DNA from: Rhizobium sp. GN54
GTDB lineage: Bacteria > Pseudomonadota > Alphaproteobacteria > Rhizobiales > Rhizobiaceae
DNA: 64,000 bases
Assembly (NCBI RefSeq): GCF_021026345.1
Contig: NZ_JAJNCZ010000009.1
Coordinates: forward strand, 124,001 to 188,000
Reading direction: 5' to 3'
Part shown: positions 37,164 to 45,889 of the stretch, one piece after another
How positions within the stretch are numbered: the stretch's first letter is position 1
Layout: every line of letters starts with the position of its first letter
Position numbers and translations under genes: made by a program
Notes under the pieces: model-generated
Seen by the model: the letters and a program-made list of their open reading frames with translations, nothing else
What the model was told of the DNA's origin: nothing
The model's database searches: none

Positions 37164-37946
37164 GTGGATATCCGCGACTATATCGACGACGTGGCCCGGT
37201 CCGTGGCCTTCCTGTCGCGCATCCGCGTGCCGCAGCGGCATTTCGCCGGCCATGACGGCCGCCTGTCGACCACCGTCCGCGCCTTTCCGGTGGCCGGCGT
37301 CCTGATCGTCCTGCCCGCGGCCGTCCTTCTGGGCCTGCTGCGGATGCTGGACGCCGCCCCCCTCTTCTGCGCCTTCCTGGTGCTCGCGGCACAGACGCTG
37401 CTCACCGGGGCGCTGCACGAGGACGGCCTTTCCGATGCGGCCGACGGCCTCGGCGGCGGGCGCGACAGGGAGGGCGCGCTTTCGATCATGAAGGACAGCC
37501 GCGTCGGATCCTACGGCGTCGTCGCCCTGGTGCTTTCCTTCGGCCTGCGCGGCGCAGCCCTTGCGGCGATGATGCCGGCGCTGTCCCCGCTCACGGCCGC
37601 GCTCGCGCTGATGGCGGTCGCCGCCACCAGCCGGGCGGCGATGGTCTGGCACTGGAACGCGCTTCCGCCGGCAAGGCGCGACGGCGTCGCAGCCGCGGCC
37701 GGCGAGCCGGAGACCGCCTCCGTGCAGGTGGCGCTCGCCTCCGGCGCGGTGCTCGCGCTCCTGTTCCTGCTGCCCGGTGCGCCGTTGCTCGCCATCGCCT
37801 CCATGGCGCTCGCCGTCTGCGCCGCCGTCTTCGCCTTCACAGATGTCGTGCGCGACAAGATCGGCGGACATACCGGCGACACGATCGGCGCCAGCCAGCA
37901 GATGGCCGAGATCGCGGCACTCGGCGCCCTTGCGCTGGCGCTGTGA
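37164..37946 (+). CDS. cobS: Adenosylcobinamide-GDP ribazoletransferase
   Basis: 260 residues from a GTG (37164) with AGGAG seven bases upstream. Integral membrane enzyme that joins alpha-ribazole (or its phosphate) to adenosylcobinamide-GDP, giving adenosylcobalamin. Motifs: [34 protein letters not shown] (residues ~91-124, acidic metal site) and [13 protein letters not shown] near the end. Hydrophobic along its length. Works with cobT next door. Confidence 0.94.
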   Translation: MDIRDYIDDVARSVAFLSRIRVPQRHFAGHDGRLSTTVRAFPVAGVLIVLPAAVLLGLLRMLDAAPLFCAFLVLAAQTLLTGALHEDGLSDAADGLGGGRDREGALSIMKDSRVGSYGVVALVLSFGLRGAALAAMMPALSPLTAALALMAVAATSRAAMVWHWNALPPARRDGVAAAAGEPETASVQVALASGAVLALLFLLPGAPLLAIASMALAVCAAVFAFTDVVRDKIGGHTGDTIGASQQMAEIAALGALALAL

Positions 37947-37984
37947 GCCTACGATATAGTTTTCGACACGACCCCGGAGACCCG

Positions 37985-38206
37985 ATGGAATCGCCCTGCA
38001 TCCTCGTCTGTTCGATCGACGACGCCACCGGCTACTGCTACGGCTGCGGCCGCACGCGCGAGGAGATCGGCGCCTGGACGCAGTACACCCCCGAGCAGCG
38101 GCGGGCGCTGATGGCGGCGCTGCCGGAGCGGCTTACCATGGTCGAGCGCAGGCCGCGGCGGGAAACCCGCCGGGCGCGGATGGCGCGGGAGCGCGGCGAA
38201 GCATGA
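37985..38206 (+). CDS. DUF1289 family small cysteine protein
   Basis: 73 residues from the ATG at 37985, GGAGA five bases upstream. SPCILVCSIDDATGYCYGCGRTREEI gives the conserved Cys spacing of DUF1289, likely a metal site. C-terminal half is Arg-rich. Stop overlaps the next start as ATGA, so it is coupled to the protease gene. Function unknown. Confidence 0.88.
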   Translation: MESPCILVCSIDDATGYCYGCGRTREEIGAWTQYTPEQRRALMAALPERLTMVERRPRRETRRARMARERGEA

Positions 38207-38901
38207 GATTCTGGATCATCCTCGGCATCCTCGGCTTCGGCCTGGCCATGCTTCTGTGGAACCACCAGAGCGGCCGCACCTTCGGCCTCGGCAACGACGA
38301 TTTCGCCCAGATCGTCCAGCTTTCGGCCATCGCCGCCCTGCTTGCGGCCGGCTTTCTGGTCACCCGCGGGCGGATCAGCGAGACGCTGCGCAACGCCGCC
38401 CTCTGGCTGCTGATCATGCTCGTCTTCGTGGCCGGCTACGTCTACCGCGACGACCTGCAGAGCGTGGCAGGCCGCATGACCGCAGGCCTCATCCCCGGAC
38501 GCGCGGTGATGGTGACGGATGCGGCCGGCGAACAGATCCTGGTCCTGCACAAGATGGACCACGGCCACTTCCAGGCGAACGTCCAGATCAACGGCGGCAC
38601 GGTCCCCATGCTGGTCGACACCGGGGCCAGCGCCGTGGTGCTGTCCTACGCCGACGCGGAACGCCTCGGCCTGCAGCCCGATACGCTCGATTTCAACCAG
38701 ATGGTCTCGACCGCGAACGGCACCGCGCTCGCCGCCCCCATCCGGCTCGACAGCCTGGCGATCGGCCCGATCGAACGGCAAAACGTCCGCGCCATGGTCG
38801 CCGGCACCGGAAGGCTCGAGCAGAGCCTGCTCGGCATGAGCTTCCTCGGCACGCTCGGCTCGATCGAGATCCGCGGCGACGAACTGCGCCTGCGCGACTA
38901 G
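38203..38901 (+). CDS. TIGR02281-type clan AA aspartic protease
   Basis: 232 residues with two to three N-terminal membrane segments (residues 3-20, 36-54, 64-82) and a C-terminal single-lobed retropepsin-like domain. The active-site motif LVDTGASAVVLS is intact near residue 145 and the second strand GLGMSFLG-like motif appears as LLGMSFLGTLGSIEI. It must dimerise to be active. Cleavage target unknown; the domain probably faces the periplasm. Confidence 0.88.
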   Translation: MRFWIILGILGFGLAMLLWNHQSGRTFGLGNDDFAQIVQLSAIAALLAAGFLVTRGRISETLRNAALWLLIMLVFVAGYVYRDDLQSVAGRMTAGLIPGRAVMVTDAAGEQILVLHKMDHGHFQANVQINGGTVPMLVDTGASAVVLSYADAERLGLQPDTLDFNQMVSTANGTALAAPIRLDSLAIGPIERQNVRAMVAGTGRLEQSLLGMSFLGTLGSIEIRGDELRLRD

Positions 38902-38942
38902 AAGTGCCCCGCAATGTCGGGGCGATTGCTTGTGGCAGATCC

Positions 38943-39070
38943 CCTCTCCGGCCTGCCGGCCATCTCCCCCACAAGGGGCAAGAAGACTTGCCGCGCGCGC
39001 CCCCTCGAAGGAAGCCTCGGCGGTGCGGCCGGGATAGGCCCTCCCCCTGATGGGGAGGGTTGGGAGGGGT
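38943..39070. repeat. Pair of RIME/REP-like palindromic repeats
   Basis: First unit 38943-38982 (GCCTGCCGGCCATCTCCCCC...) is the reverse of the uvrB insertion at 55539-55578. Second unit 39039-39070 (CCCTCCCCCTGATGGGGAGG then GTTGGGAGGGG) matches the start of the uvrB insertion at 55169. Located between two convergent genes. Confidence 0.7.
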
Positions 39071-39147
39071 CGTCAACCTGCGATGCCCCCCGGCGGCCAT
39101 TGTCGATGCCCCCGCCGGGACGGTTCCGCTTACCGCCAGCCCTGCCG

Positions 39148-40839
39148 TCAGGCCACCTTGCGCTGCGGAGCCGTAGCCTGTGCGGCCGGCTGCGTCTCGG
39201 TCCGGAACTCGCTGACCAGCCGGAACAGCGCTTCGGCCTCGTCCGCCAGCCCCTTGCTCGCGGTCGCCGATTCCTCGACCATCGCGGCGTTGCGCTGGGT
39301 CCCCTGGTCGATGACCGTCACCGCCTCGTTGACCTGCGCGAGGCTGAGGGACTGCTCGCGGCTCGCCTGGACGATGGCGCCGACATTCTCGTGCACGCGC
39401 GTCACCTGATCTGCGATCTTCGCCAGCGCCTCGCCCGCCTGACCGACGAGACCGACGCCGTCGCGGACATGCTGCTCGGAGATGCCGATCAGGTCCTTGA
39501 TCTCTTTGGCCGAGGTGGCCGCGCGCTGGGCAAGCTCGCGAACCTCCTGCGCCACGACCGCAAAGCCCTTGCCCGCGTCGCCGGCGCGCGCCGCCTCGAC
39601 CCCGGCGTTCAGCGCCAGCAGGTTCGTCTGGAAGGCGATCACGTCGATGACGCCGATGATACCGGCGATCTGCGCCGACGACGCCTCGATCTTCGACATC
39701 GCCTCGACCGTGCGGCGGACGACGTCACCCGACTGGTCGGCACTCGCCTTCGCATCGGCGACCAGCGAGCCGGCTTCGTTGGCGCGGATCGACGTCTCCT
39801 TCACCGTCACCGTGATCTGGTTGACCGCGGACGCCGTCTCCTCCACCGAGGCCGCCTGCTGCTCGAGTTCGCGGGAGAGGCCTTCGGAGGCCGTGCGAAT
39901 CTCCTGCGAGCCGGAGGCGATGGCTTCGGCGTTTCCGGCGATCGTCTGGATGGCGCTGCGCAGCCTGCCGACCGAGACGTTGAAATCCGCCCTCAGCTTG
40001 TCGAGCGTCGGAATGAACGGCCGCTCCAGCGTCCGGGCAAGGTTGCCCTCCGCCAGTTCGTGCAGGCCACCGGCCAGTTCGTTGACCGCGCGAACGCGTT
40101 CGGTCACGTCGGTGGCGAACTTGACGACCTTGAACACCCTGCCGTTCATGTCGAAGATCGGATTGTAGGAGGCCTGGATGTGGACCTGCCGGCCGCCCTT
40201 GCCGATCCGCAAGAACTCGTCGGCGACGAACTCGCCGGCCGCGAGCTTTTGCCAGAACGCCGCATAGTCCGGGCCTGCGACGTAGCCGGGATCGCAGAAC
40301 ATCGAATGGTGGCGATCGGCAATCTCGTCCAGCCGGTATCCGAGGGTGGAGAGAAAGTTCTCGTTGGCGGTCAGGATCCGTCCGTCCGGGGTGAATTCGA
40401 TGGTCGCCTGGACGCGCGAGATCGCCTCCAGCTTGCCCTCGCCCTCGGCGTTCTTCAGCTTCATCTCGGTGATGTCGGTTGCGAACTTCACAACCTTGTA
40501 GGGCTTGCCGCCGCGCAGGACCGGATTATAGGAGGCCTCGATCCAGACCTCGCGCCCGCCCTTTCCGAGCCGGCGATATTGCTGGCGATCGAACTCGCCG
40601 CGTCCCAGTCGCTCCCAGAATGCACGATATTCCGCGCTCGCGGCATATTCCGGGTCGACGAAGATATGGTGCTGCCGGCCGAGGATCTCGGCAAGCTCGT
40701 AGCCCATCGCCTTGCAGAAGTTCTCGTTGGCCGAGAGGATCTTGCCATTCATGTCGAATTCGATGATGGCCTGTGACCGGTCCATCGCGCTCAGGATAGC
40801 CCGCGCATCGGCGCCGCGGCCAAACGAAAGCAACGTCAT
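39148..40839 (-). CDS. Cytosolic methyl-accepting chemotaxis protein with two PAS domains
   Basis: 563 residues from the ATG at 40839 (GGAG seven bases upstream). No membrane segment. PAS1 ~17-125 (ANENFCKAMGYELAEILG) and PAS2 ~140-250 (ANENFLSTLGYRLDEIAD), each ended by a PAC motif with KVVKFATD. Then a HAMP-like linker and the signalling domain with [19 protein letters not shown] at the tip; note V where most have E (DEIAF). Such receptors sense redox, oxygen or small ligands through PAS, a soluble Aer-like role. No tether pentapeptide. Confidence 0.92.
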   Translation of the reverse strand: MTLLSFGRGADARAILSAMDRSQAIIEFDMNGKILSANENFCKAMGYELAEILGRQHHIFVDPEYAASAEYRAFWERLGRGEFDRQQYRRLGKGGREVWIEASYNPVLRGGKPYKVVKFATDITEMKLKNAEGEGKLEAISRVQATIEFTPDGRILTANENFLSTLGYRLDEIADRHHSMFCDPGYVAGPDYAAFWQKLAAGEFVADEFLRIGKGGRQVHIQASYNPIFDMNGRVFKVVKFATDVTERVRAVNELAGGLHELAEGNLARTLERPFIPTLDKLRADFNVSVGRLRSAIQTIAGNAEAIASGSQEIRTASEGLSRELEQQAASVEETASAVNQITVTVKETSIRANEAGSLVADAKASADQSGDVVRRTVEAMSKIEASSAQIAGIIGVIDVIAFQTNLLALNAGVEAARAGDAGKGFAVVAQEVRELAQRAATSAKEIKDLIGISEQHVRDGVGLVGQAGEALAKIADQVTRVHENVGAIVQASREQSLSLAQVNEAVTVIDQGTQRNAAMVEESATASKGLADEAEALFRLVSEFRTETQPAAQATAPQRKVA

Positions 40840-41055
40840 TGCTGCACTCCAGAAAATTTGGGAGAAATGGACAGAGGATATGTGAGGCAACAATCATGTT
40901 ACCTTTGCGGGTATCGCTGACGCCCACCTGCATAGATATCGAAGGTTGAAAATCGATTAAGCCGAAAGCGGATACCGCTCCTATCCTACTGATAAGAGTT
41001 GCTTTTTAGCATAGCCGTATATCTTTTAAATTGCAGATTGCAACTACGCGCAGGA

Positions 41056-41078
41056 ATTTGCCCGCATTGCGGGCAAAT
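41056..41078 (-). terminator. Palindrome after the ABC-2 operon, possible terminator
   Basis: ATTTGCCCGC (41056-41065), loop ATT, GCGGGCAAAT (41069-41078): perfect 10-bp stem. It is ~40 bases after the minus-strand permease stop. U-tract is short. Confidence 0.5.
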
Positions 41079-41118
41079 GCCAGATCAATCGAAGGTGGAA
41101 AGCGAAGGGGCCGGCCGG

Positions 41119-41880
41119 TCAGTTCTTCAGCTTGTATCCGGTTCGGAAGATCCATGCCGTGACGGCAAGGCATGCCCCCAGGAAGGCCACGACGATCGCC
41201 AGGCTGATCCAGGGATTGACATCGGCGATCTCGAAGAAGCTCCAGCGGAAGCCCGAGACGAGATAGAGGACCGGGTTGAAGTGGCTGACGGTCTGCCAGA
41301 AGGGCGGCAGCATGTCGATCGAGTAGAAGCTGCCGCCGAGGAAGACGAGCGGCGGGATCACCAGCATCGGGATGATGTTCAACTGCTCGAAGTCCTTCGC
41401 CCAGATGCCGATCATGAAGCCGAACAGGGAGAAGCTGACCGCGGTCAGCACGAAGAAGACCACCATCAGCAGCGGATGGGCGATGGTGATGTCGACGAAG
41501 AGCGAAGCGGTCGCCAGGATGATGGTGCCGATGATCAGCCCCTTGGTCGCAGCCGCGCCGACATAGCCGATGACGATCTCCGCCGTCGAGATCGGGGCCG
41601 ACAGGATCTCGTAGATCGTGCCGGTGAACTTCGGAAAATAGATGCCGAACGAGCCGTTGCCGATGCACTGGTTCAGAAGCGTCAGCATGATCAGTCCCGG
41701 CGCGATGAAGGCGCCGTAGGGCACGCCCTCGATCTCCTGCACGCGCGAACCGATCGCCGCGCCGAAGACGATGAAATAGAGCGAGGTGGAGACGACCGGC
41801 GAGACGACGCTCTGCATCAGCGTGCGGCGCGTGCGCGCCATCTCGAAGGCGTAGATCGACTTGATGGCCTCGAAGTTCAT
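41119..41880 (-). CDS. ABC-2 type transporter permease
   Basis: 253 residues, start fixed by ATGA overlap with the ATPase gene. Six hydrophobic segments and the family block [38 protein letters not shown] and [14 protein letters not shown]. Members export polysaccharide, lipid, drug or peptide; together with the partner ATPase it looks like a two-gene exporter of the NodIJ/DrrAB kind. The substrate is not clear. Confidence 0.92.
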   Translation of the reverse strand: MNFEAIKSIYAFEMARTRRTLMQSVVSPVVSTSLYFIVFGAAIGSRVQEIEGVPYGAFIAPGLIMLTLLNQCIGNGSFGIYFPKFTGTIYEILSAPISTAEIVIGYVGAAATKGLIIGTIILATASLFVDITIAHPLLMVVFFVLTAVSFSLFGFMIGIWAKDFEQLNIIPMLVIPPLVFLGGSFYSIDMLPPFWQTVSHFNPVLYLVSGFRWSFFEIADVNPWISLAIVVAFLGACLAVTAWIFRTGYKLKN

Positions 41881-42803
41881 TTCGCGTCTCCGACCAGTTC
41901 GACGAAGATGTCCTCGAGCGAACTCTGTTCGGTCGAGACGTCCTTGAGGCGTAGCCCCTGCTCCGCCATGGCGGCCAGGAGCGCGGTGATGCCCGTCCGC
42001 TCCCCCGCCGTATCGTATTCGTAGACGAGCGACTGGCCGCCCTCGCCCAGCCGCAGCCGGAATGCGGCGAGCCCTTCGGGCACGGCCTCCAGCGGCTCGG
42101 CCAACTCGACCGTCAACTGCTTGCGGCCGAGCTTCTGCATCAGCGCCGCCTTGTCTTCCACGAGCAGGATCTCGCCCTTGTTGATCACGCCGATGCGGTC
42201 GGCGATCTCCTCGGCCTCCTCGATGTAGTGCGTCGTCAGGATGATGGTGACGCCGGTGGCGCGCAGCCGCTCGACGAGCTGCCACATCTCCTTGCGCAGC
42301 GTCACGTCGACGCCGGCCGTCGGCTCGTCGAGGAAGAGCACCTTCGGCTCGTAGGACAGCGCCTTGGCGATCAGCACGCGCCGGCGCATGCCGCCGGAGA
42401 GCTGGCGCAGCATCGTGTCCTTCTTGTCCCACAGCGACAGCTCGCGCAGGATCTTCTCGATCAGCGCCGGATCCGGCTTCCTGCCGTGCAGTCCGCGCGA
42501 GAACGCGACGGTGTTGAACACCGTCTCGAAGGCGTCGAGCGTCAGTTCCTGCGGCACGAGCCCGATGATCTCGCGGGTGCGGCGGAAATCCTTGACCACG
42601 TCGTGGCCCGCCACCGTCACCCGCCCGCCGGACGGCGTGACGATGCCGCAGACGATCGAGATCATCGTCGTCTTGCCGGCGCCGTTCGGGCCGAGCAGCG
42701 CCAGGATCTCGCCTTCCTCGATGTCGAGGCTGACGCCCTTGAGCGCCTGGAAACCGCTGGCATAGCTTTTGGTCAGGTTTTCGATGCGTACGATGGGCGC
42801 CAT
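41877..42803 (-). CDS. ABC transporter ATP-binding protein (DrrA/NodI-like)
   Basis: 308 residues. Walker [10 protein letters not shown] near residue 38, Q-loop in GLVPQE, signature LSGGMRRRV near residue 135, Walker [13 protein letters not shown] and the His of TTHYIEEAE are all intact. A C-terminal ~80-residue extension follows the ATPase core, as in DrrA-type exporters. Translationally coupled with the permease gene downstream. Confidence 0.93.
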   Translation of the reverse strand: MAPIVRIENLTKSYASGFQALKGVSLDIEEGEILALLGPNGAGKTTMISIVCGIVTPSGGRVTVAGHDVVKDFRRTREIIGLVPQELTLDAFETVFNTVAFSRGLHGRKPDPALIEKILRELSLWDKKDTMLRQLSGGMRRRVLIAKALSYEPKVLFLDEPTAGVDVTLRKEMWQLVERLRATGVTIILTTHYIEEAEEIADRIGVINKGEILLVEDKAALMQKLGRKQLTVELAEPLEAVPEGLAAFRLRLGEGGQSLVYEYDTAGERTGITALLAAMAEQGLRLKDVSTEQSSLEDIFVELVGDAK

Positions 42804-42948
42804 GGAGGACCGTCAGGATTGGAAATCGGAGGGACTGCCGGCGGACGCCGGACCTGCATCGCTCCCTCTCAGGCTCTCAAGGGGGATGCGGGCGGAATAT
42901 GGGGTATGCGTGTGACGTTTTCATCCCCGCACGCGAAAAAACATTCTC

Positions 42949-43770
42949 TCAACCGTAGATGCTGTAGAGAAAGCGGGCGCCGACGAAGAGCAGGAACAGG
43001 CCGAAGGCAATCTCCAGATGGCGCTTGCTCAGCGCATGCGCGATTCGGACGCCATAGGGCGTGACCACCAGTGCGATCGGGATGATCAGCGCCACGGCGA
43101 CCCAGTTGATGAAGCCGGTCGAGAACGGCGGCAGGCCCGGCGCGCGCCAGCCGGCCCAGATATAGCCGAAGATGCCGGGGATGGAGATCAGCACGCCGAC
43201 GCCGGACGACGTCGCCACCGCCTGGTGGATCGGCCGGCCGTAGAGCGTCATGTAGGTGTTGTTGAGCACCCCGCCGCCGATGCCCATCAGGCCCGACAGC
43301 GTGCCGATGACGACGCCGGCGATCCACCGCCAGGGGTTCTGCGGCAGCTCCGTGCCGAGCCGCCAGTGCGGCTGGTCGAACAGCATGCGCAGCGCGAACA
43401 GGATGGCGATGGCGACGAAGATCAGCCGCAACCCCTCCGAGGAGATATAGGCGGCGATGACCGCGGCGAGGATGGCGCCCAGCGGCAGCGCCACGATCCA
43501 GCCCTTCAGCAGGTCCATGTCGACCGCGCCGCGCTTGCGGTGCGCGGTGAATGAGCGCAGCGAGGTCGGCACGATGATGGCGATCGAGGTGCCGACGGAG
43601 AGGTGCATGCGCACCGCCTCGGGCACGTCGAGATAGCCGAACACCTGGTAGAACACCGGAACGAGGATGGCGCCGCCGCCGATGCCGAAGATGCCGGCGA
43701 GCAGCCCGGACACCACGCCGGCGGCCGCAATCGCCGCCGCGAACAGGAGAAGGTCGGCGACGGGCGGCAT
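42949..43770 (-). CDS. TauE/SafE family sulfite/organosulfonate exporter-like permease
   Basis: 273 residues, about eight membrane segments in two repeats. Each repeat has the glycine-rich family motif: LLAGIFGIGGGAILVPVFYQ near residue 24 and LSGLMGIGGGVLNNTYM near residue 158. The loop after the first helix pair, HLSVGTSIAIIVPTSLRS, is typical. Family members move anions such as sulfite, sulfoacetate or taurine products. Alone in its unit. Confidence 0.92.
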   Translation of the reverse strand: MPPVADLLLFAAAIAAAGVVSGLLAGIFGIGGGAILVPVFYQVFGYLDVPEAVRMHLSVGTSIAIIVPTSLRSFTAHRKRGAVDMDLLKGWIVALPLGAILAAVIAAYISSEGLRLIFVAIAILFALRMLFDQPHWRLGTELPQNPWRWIAGVVIGTLSGLMGIGGGVLNNTYMTLYGRPIHQAVATSSGVGVLISIPGIFGYIWAGWRAPGLPPFSTGFINWVAVALIIPIALVVTPYGVRIAHALSKRHLEIAFGLFLLFVGARFLYSIYG

Positions 43771-44100
43771 GCGGCTACTCCTGATTGCTGTCGGACCCGT
43801 ATGGAAATCGAGTCGCCTGCCGCCTAAGTGTCATGAAACCGTGATCGTTTTCAATCACTCTGGCTTTCGAGGCAGGAAGCCGCCGCCGCGTCGCCCGGGC
43901 GCTTTCGGCTCGCAATGATTGCGACTGCGCCTCGCCCGGCAGCCCCCTGCCGGGCCGAACGGACGGATGTACCCGTCCGCAGGAATGCGCCGCCCTCCGG
44001 GATCCCCTCCCGCCGGGCCTTGTATCGAGTTGGCGTGGCGACGCACCTCTTTGACGCGTATCTTGGCCGGCTTTCGAGCCGGTCCTTTTTTTGCGCGGCT
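43771..44100. other. 330-bp region with hairpins and an orphan plus-strand terminator
   Basis: Divergent or read-through region upstream of TauE and downstream of the extensin-like gene. No protein-like frame. Two strong hairpins (43934-43955 and 43960-43979) and a terminator (44065-44092) point to a small RNA. Confidence 0.5.
43925..44092 (+). ncRNA. Candidate structured small RNA
   Basis: Series of hairpins on the plus strand: GCCCGGCAG/CTGCCGGGC (43934-43942 with 43947-43955), CGGACGG/CCGTCCG (43960-43966 with 43973-43979), a GC-rich stem around 43988-44022, and a final CCGGCT-TTCG-AGCCGG hairpin followed by TTTTTTT (44086-44092). No plus-strand gene precedes this terminator. It does not fit SRP RNA (no GGAAG tetraloop motif), tRNA or RNase P. 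5' end and promoter are not located. Also possible: 3' UTR structures of the minus-strand gene, though the U-tract only suits the plus strand. Confidence 0.4.
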
Positions 44101-45357
44101 CTACAGGCTGCAGTGCCGGTAGCCGGACTTGCGCGTGCGCAGGTCGAAGTGGAAATGATCCTTGTGGAAGCGGTCGCTGCCGGGGCCGAGCACGGTGGTG
44201 AAATACTTGCAGCTGTCGCTGCGCACCGCCTTCAGCAGCCCCTTCTCGCGAAAGGCGAAGAAGCCCTTCTTGCGGATCAGGATCTCCTTGCCGTTGTTCA
44301 GCACGATCTTGCCGACGTCGATGGCATTGCCCTTGGCGTGCTCGGACATGGCGGCACCCCGCTGCGAATTCATCGTGCGGCAGGAATAGGACGACATCTG
44401 GTGGATCGACTTGACGCCCGAGACGTAGCGCAGCCTTGCCGCCGGGGCGAGCTCGTTCTTTACCCACTTCGCAAATGCCTCTGTGATCTGGCAGTTCACC
44501 TGCGCGGCCGGCCGGATCTGGATGCCGCCGGATAGGCCCTGCAGCTCGATCGGATAGGCGATGCCGCAGGACCGGCCCTTGCCGATCGCCGGCACGTCGC
44601 GGAATTTCACACCGAGACGCTGCAGCCGCTGGCGGCAGGCCTTCTCCGAAGCCGGCATGCCGCCCCGGCTCTCGGGCACCGACATCGGGTTGTCGAAGCG
44701 CGGGATGAAGGCGACCTTCTGCTCCTCCTCTGCACGACGGGCGCCTGAGCGGGCCGCAGGAGCGGTCATCTCCGCCTCCGTTTCCGGCATCGGCATCGGT
44801 TCGGACATTTGCGGCTGGCCCAGCTGCCGGGGATCGTCCGAGCCGATGCCGTCGACGACCACCTGCGTGGCATTGCCCTCGGCGATCTCCCCGGCCTGCG
44901 CCTCTGCGAGCCCCTGTATTGCCCCGTCTTGGCCGACGCCGAGGCCCGCATCCATGTTGACCCCGTCCTGCGGGATCTGCAGCACGCCGCCGGTCGAGGC
45001 CACCTGCGTGCCGCCGGAAACCCCCATAGCCTCGTCGCTATCAATTCTGGGCAGGCTGCCGGGCTGCCGGCCCGGCTCCGCCGGCATCGCCTGGTCGACC
45101 GGTTCGAGCCCGCCGAAGGTGTCGGACCCGCCTCCGGCAGCGCTGACCGGCGCTCCGCCTGCCGGATAGGCCGCGGACGCGCTGCCATCGCTGGCGGCGG
45201 CTCGCATCCGCTGCGCGCCCGCCGGCCTGATGGCGCTGACCGTGCTTTCGCCGTCGACGCTTGCCGGCGGCGTCAGATCGGCCGAGCAGGCGGCAAGGAA
45301 GAGGGCCGCAAGGATGGCGGCCGGTCGCGCCGGTGAGAAAGCAGACGTGATACTCAT
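44101..45357 (-). CDS. Extensin-like C-terminal domain lipoprotein
   Basis: 418 residues from the ATG at 45357 (MSITSAFSPARPAAIL). Signal peptide ends in the lipobox LAAC-SAD (Cys27), so it is a lipoprotein. A long Ala/Gly/Pro/Gln-rich low-complexity linker (~30-235) leads to the extensin-like C-terminal domain (ACRQRLQRLGVKF, HAKGNAIDVGKIVL, DRFHKDHFHFDL, YRHCSL). The His and Asp residues recall LAS-type metallopeptidases such as D-Ala-D-Ala peptidases; a cell-wall role is therefore an inference. Common in rhizobia. Confidence 0.88.
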   Translation of the reverse strand: MSITSAFSPARPAAILAALFLAACSADLTPPASVDGESTVSAIRPAGAQRMRAAASDGSASAAYPAGGAPVSAAGGGSDTFGGLEPVDQAMPAEPGRQPGSLPRIDSDEAMGVSGGTQVASTGGVLQIPQDGVNMDAGLGVGQDGAIQGLAEAQAGEIAEGNATQVVVDGIGSDDPRQLGQPQMSEPMPMPETEAEMTAPAARSGARRAEEEQKVAFIPRFDNPMSVPESRGGMPASEKACRQRLQRLGVKFRDVPAIGKGRSCGIAYPIELQGLSGGIQIRPAAQVNCQITEAFAKWVKNELAPAARLRYVSGVKSIHQMSSYSCRTMNSQRGAAMSEHAKGNAIDVGKIVLNNGKEILIRKKGFFAFREKGLLKAVRSDSCKYFTTVLGPGSDRFHKDHFHFDLRTRKSGYRHCSL

Positions 45358-45586
45358 GACAATTCCCGTTCCGCCCGTGCCCGCGCGACCGATCCGCAAG
45401 CCTCCAGGTCCCGGCATGCTGCCGCCGCGCCGTGTCCGCATTCGGGACGAATCCGGGCGGCAGCGCCCGCGCCGGGCCAGTGCCCTGCAAAACAAGGAAA
45501 TTTTAGGCCCGCAGGGTAAACGAAGCGTTTCCGGCCGATCCGCGCGATCACGTGCGTCGCCCTATCAACCCGGCCGGAAAGACGAA

Positions 45587-45614
45587 ACGGCCCCGGCGGG
45601 TGACGCCGGGGCCG
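45587..45614. repeat. 28-bp hairpin repeat, copy 1
   Basis: ACGGCCCCGGCGGGTGACGC followed by CGGGGCCG; a 10-bp stem CGGCCCCGGC/GCCGGGGCCG. Identical to 45833-45860. Confidence 0.8.
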
Positions 45615-45660
45615 CTGACAGGTTGGCAAACTCGATTCTGCCGAAAAGCCCTCTTTCCGT

Positions 45661-45771
45661 CACCCCGGACTTGATCCGGGGTCCAGCAGCGCCGCGTCCG
45701 CGGCGCGAAAGAAATCTTTTGTACTCAAGGACTTGAGCGCGCTGGATGCCGGATCAAGTCCGGCAGGACGG
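45661..45771. repeat. Palindromic repeat element of the alphaproteobacterial CCCGGACTTGATCCGGG type
   Basis: Left arm CACCCCGGACTTGATCCGGG (45661-45680) with GTCCAGC; right arm GCTGGATGCCGGATCAAGTC then CGGCAGGACGG (45741-45771). The arms can fold onto each other with a GC-rich inner stem. Similar elements are scattered in many alphaproteobacterial genomes. Confidence 0.7.
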
Positions 45772-45832
45772 TCCACTTTGTTGGCCTGTTCGAAGACATG
45801 GACGCCCGGGACAAGGCTTTCTCGGCAGTCAG

Positions 45833-45860
45833 ACGGCCCCGGCGGGTGACGCCGGGGCCG
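45833..45860 (-). terminator. 28-bp hairpin repeat, copy 2; likely terminator of the chemoreceptor gene
   Basis: Same sequence as 45587-45614, 29 bases beyond the stop of the minus-strand chemoreceptor gene. U-tract is absent, so termination is by position and stem strength only. Confidence 0.45.
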
Positions 45861-45889
45861 ATCAGGTTTGCGGCCATGTCGCGCCTGCC

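Larger units (their letters stand above)
45358..45889. other. 532-bp repeat-filled intergenic region
   Basis: Contains a duplicated 28-bp hairpin (45587-45614 and 45833-45860) flanking a long palindromic element (45661-45771). No gene-like frame. Confidence 0.6.
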
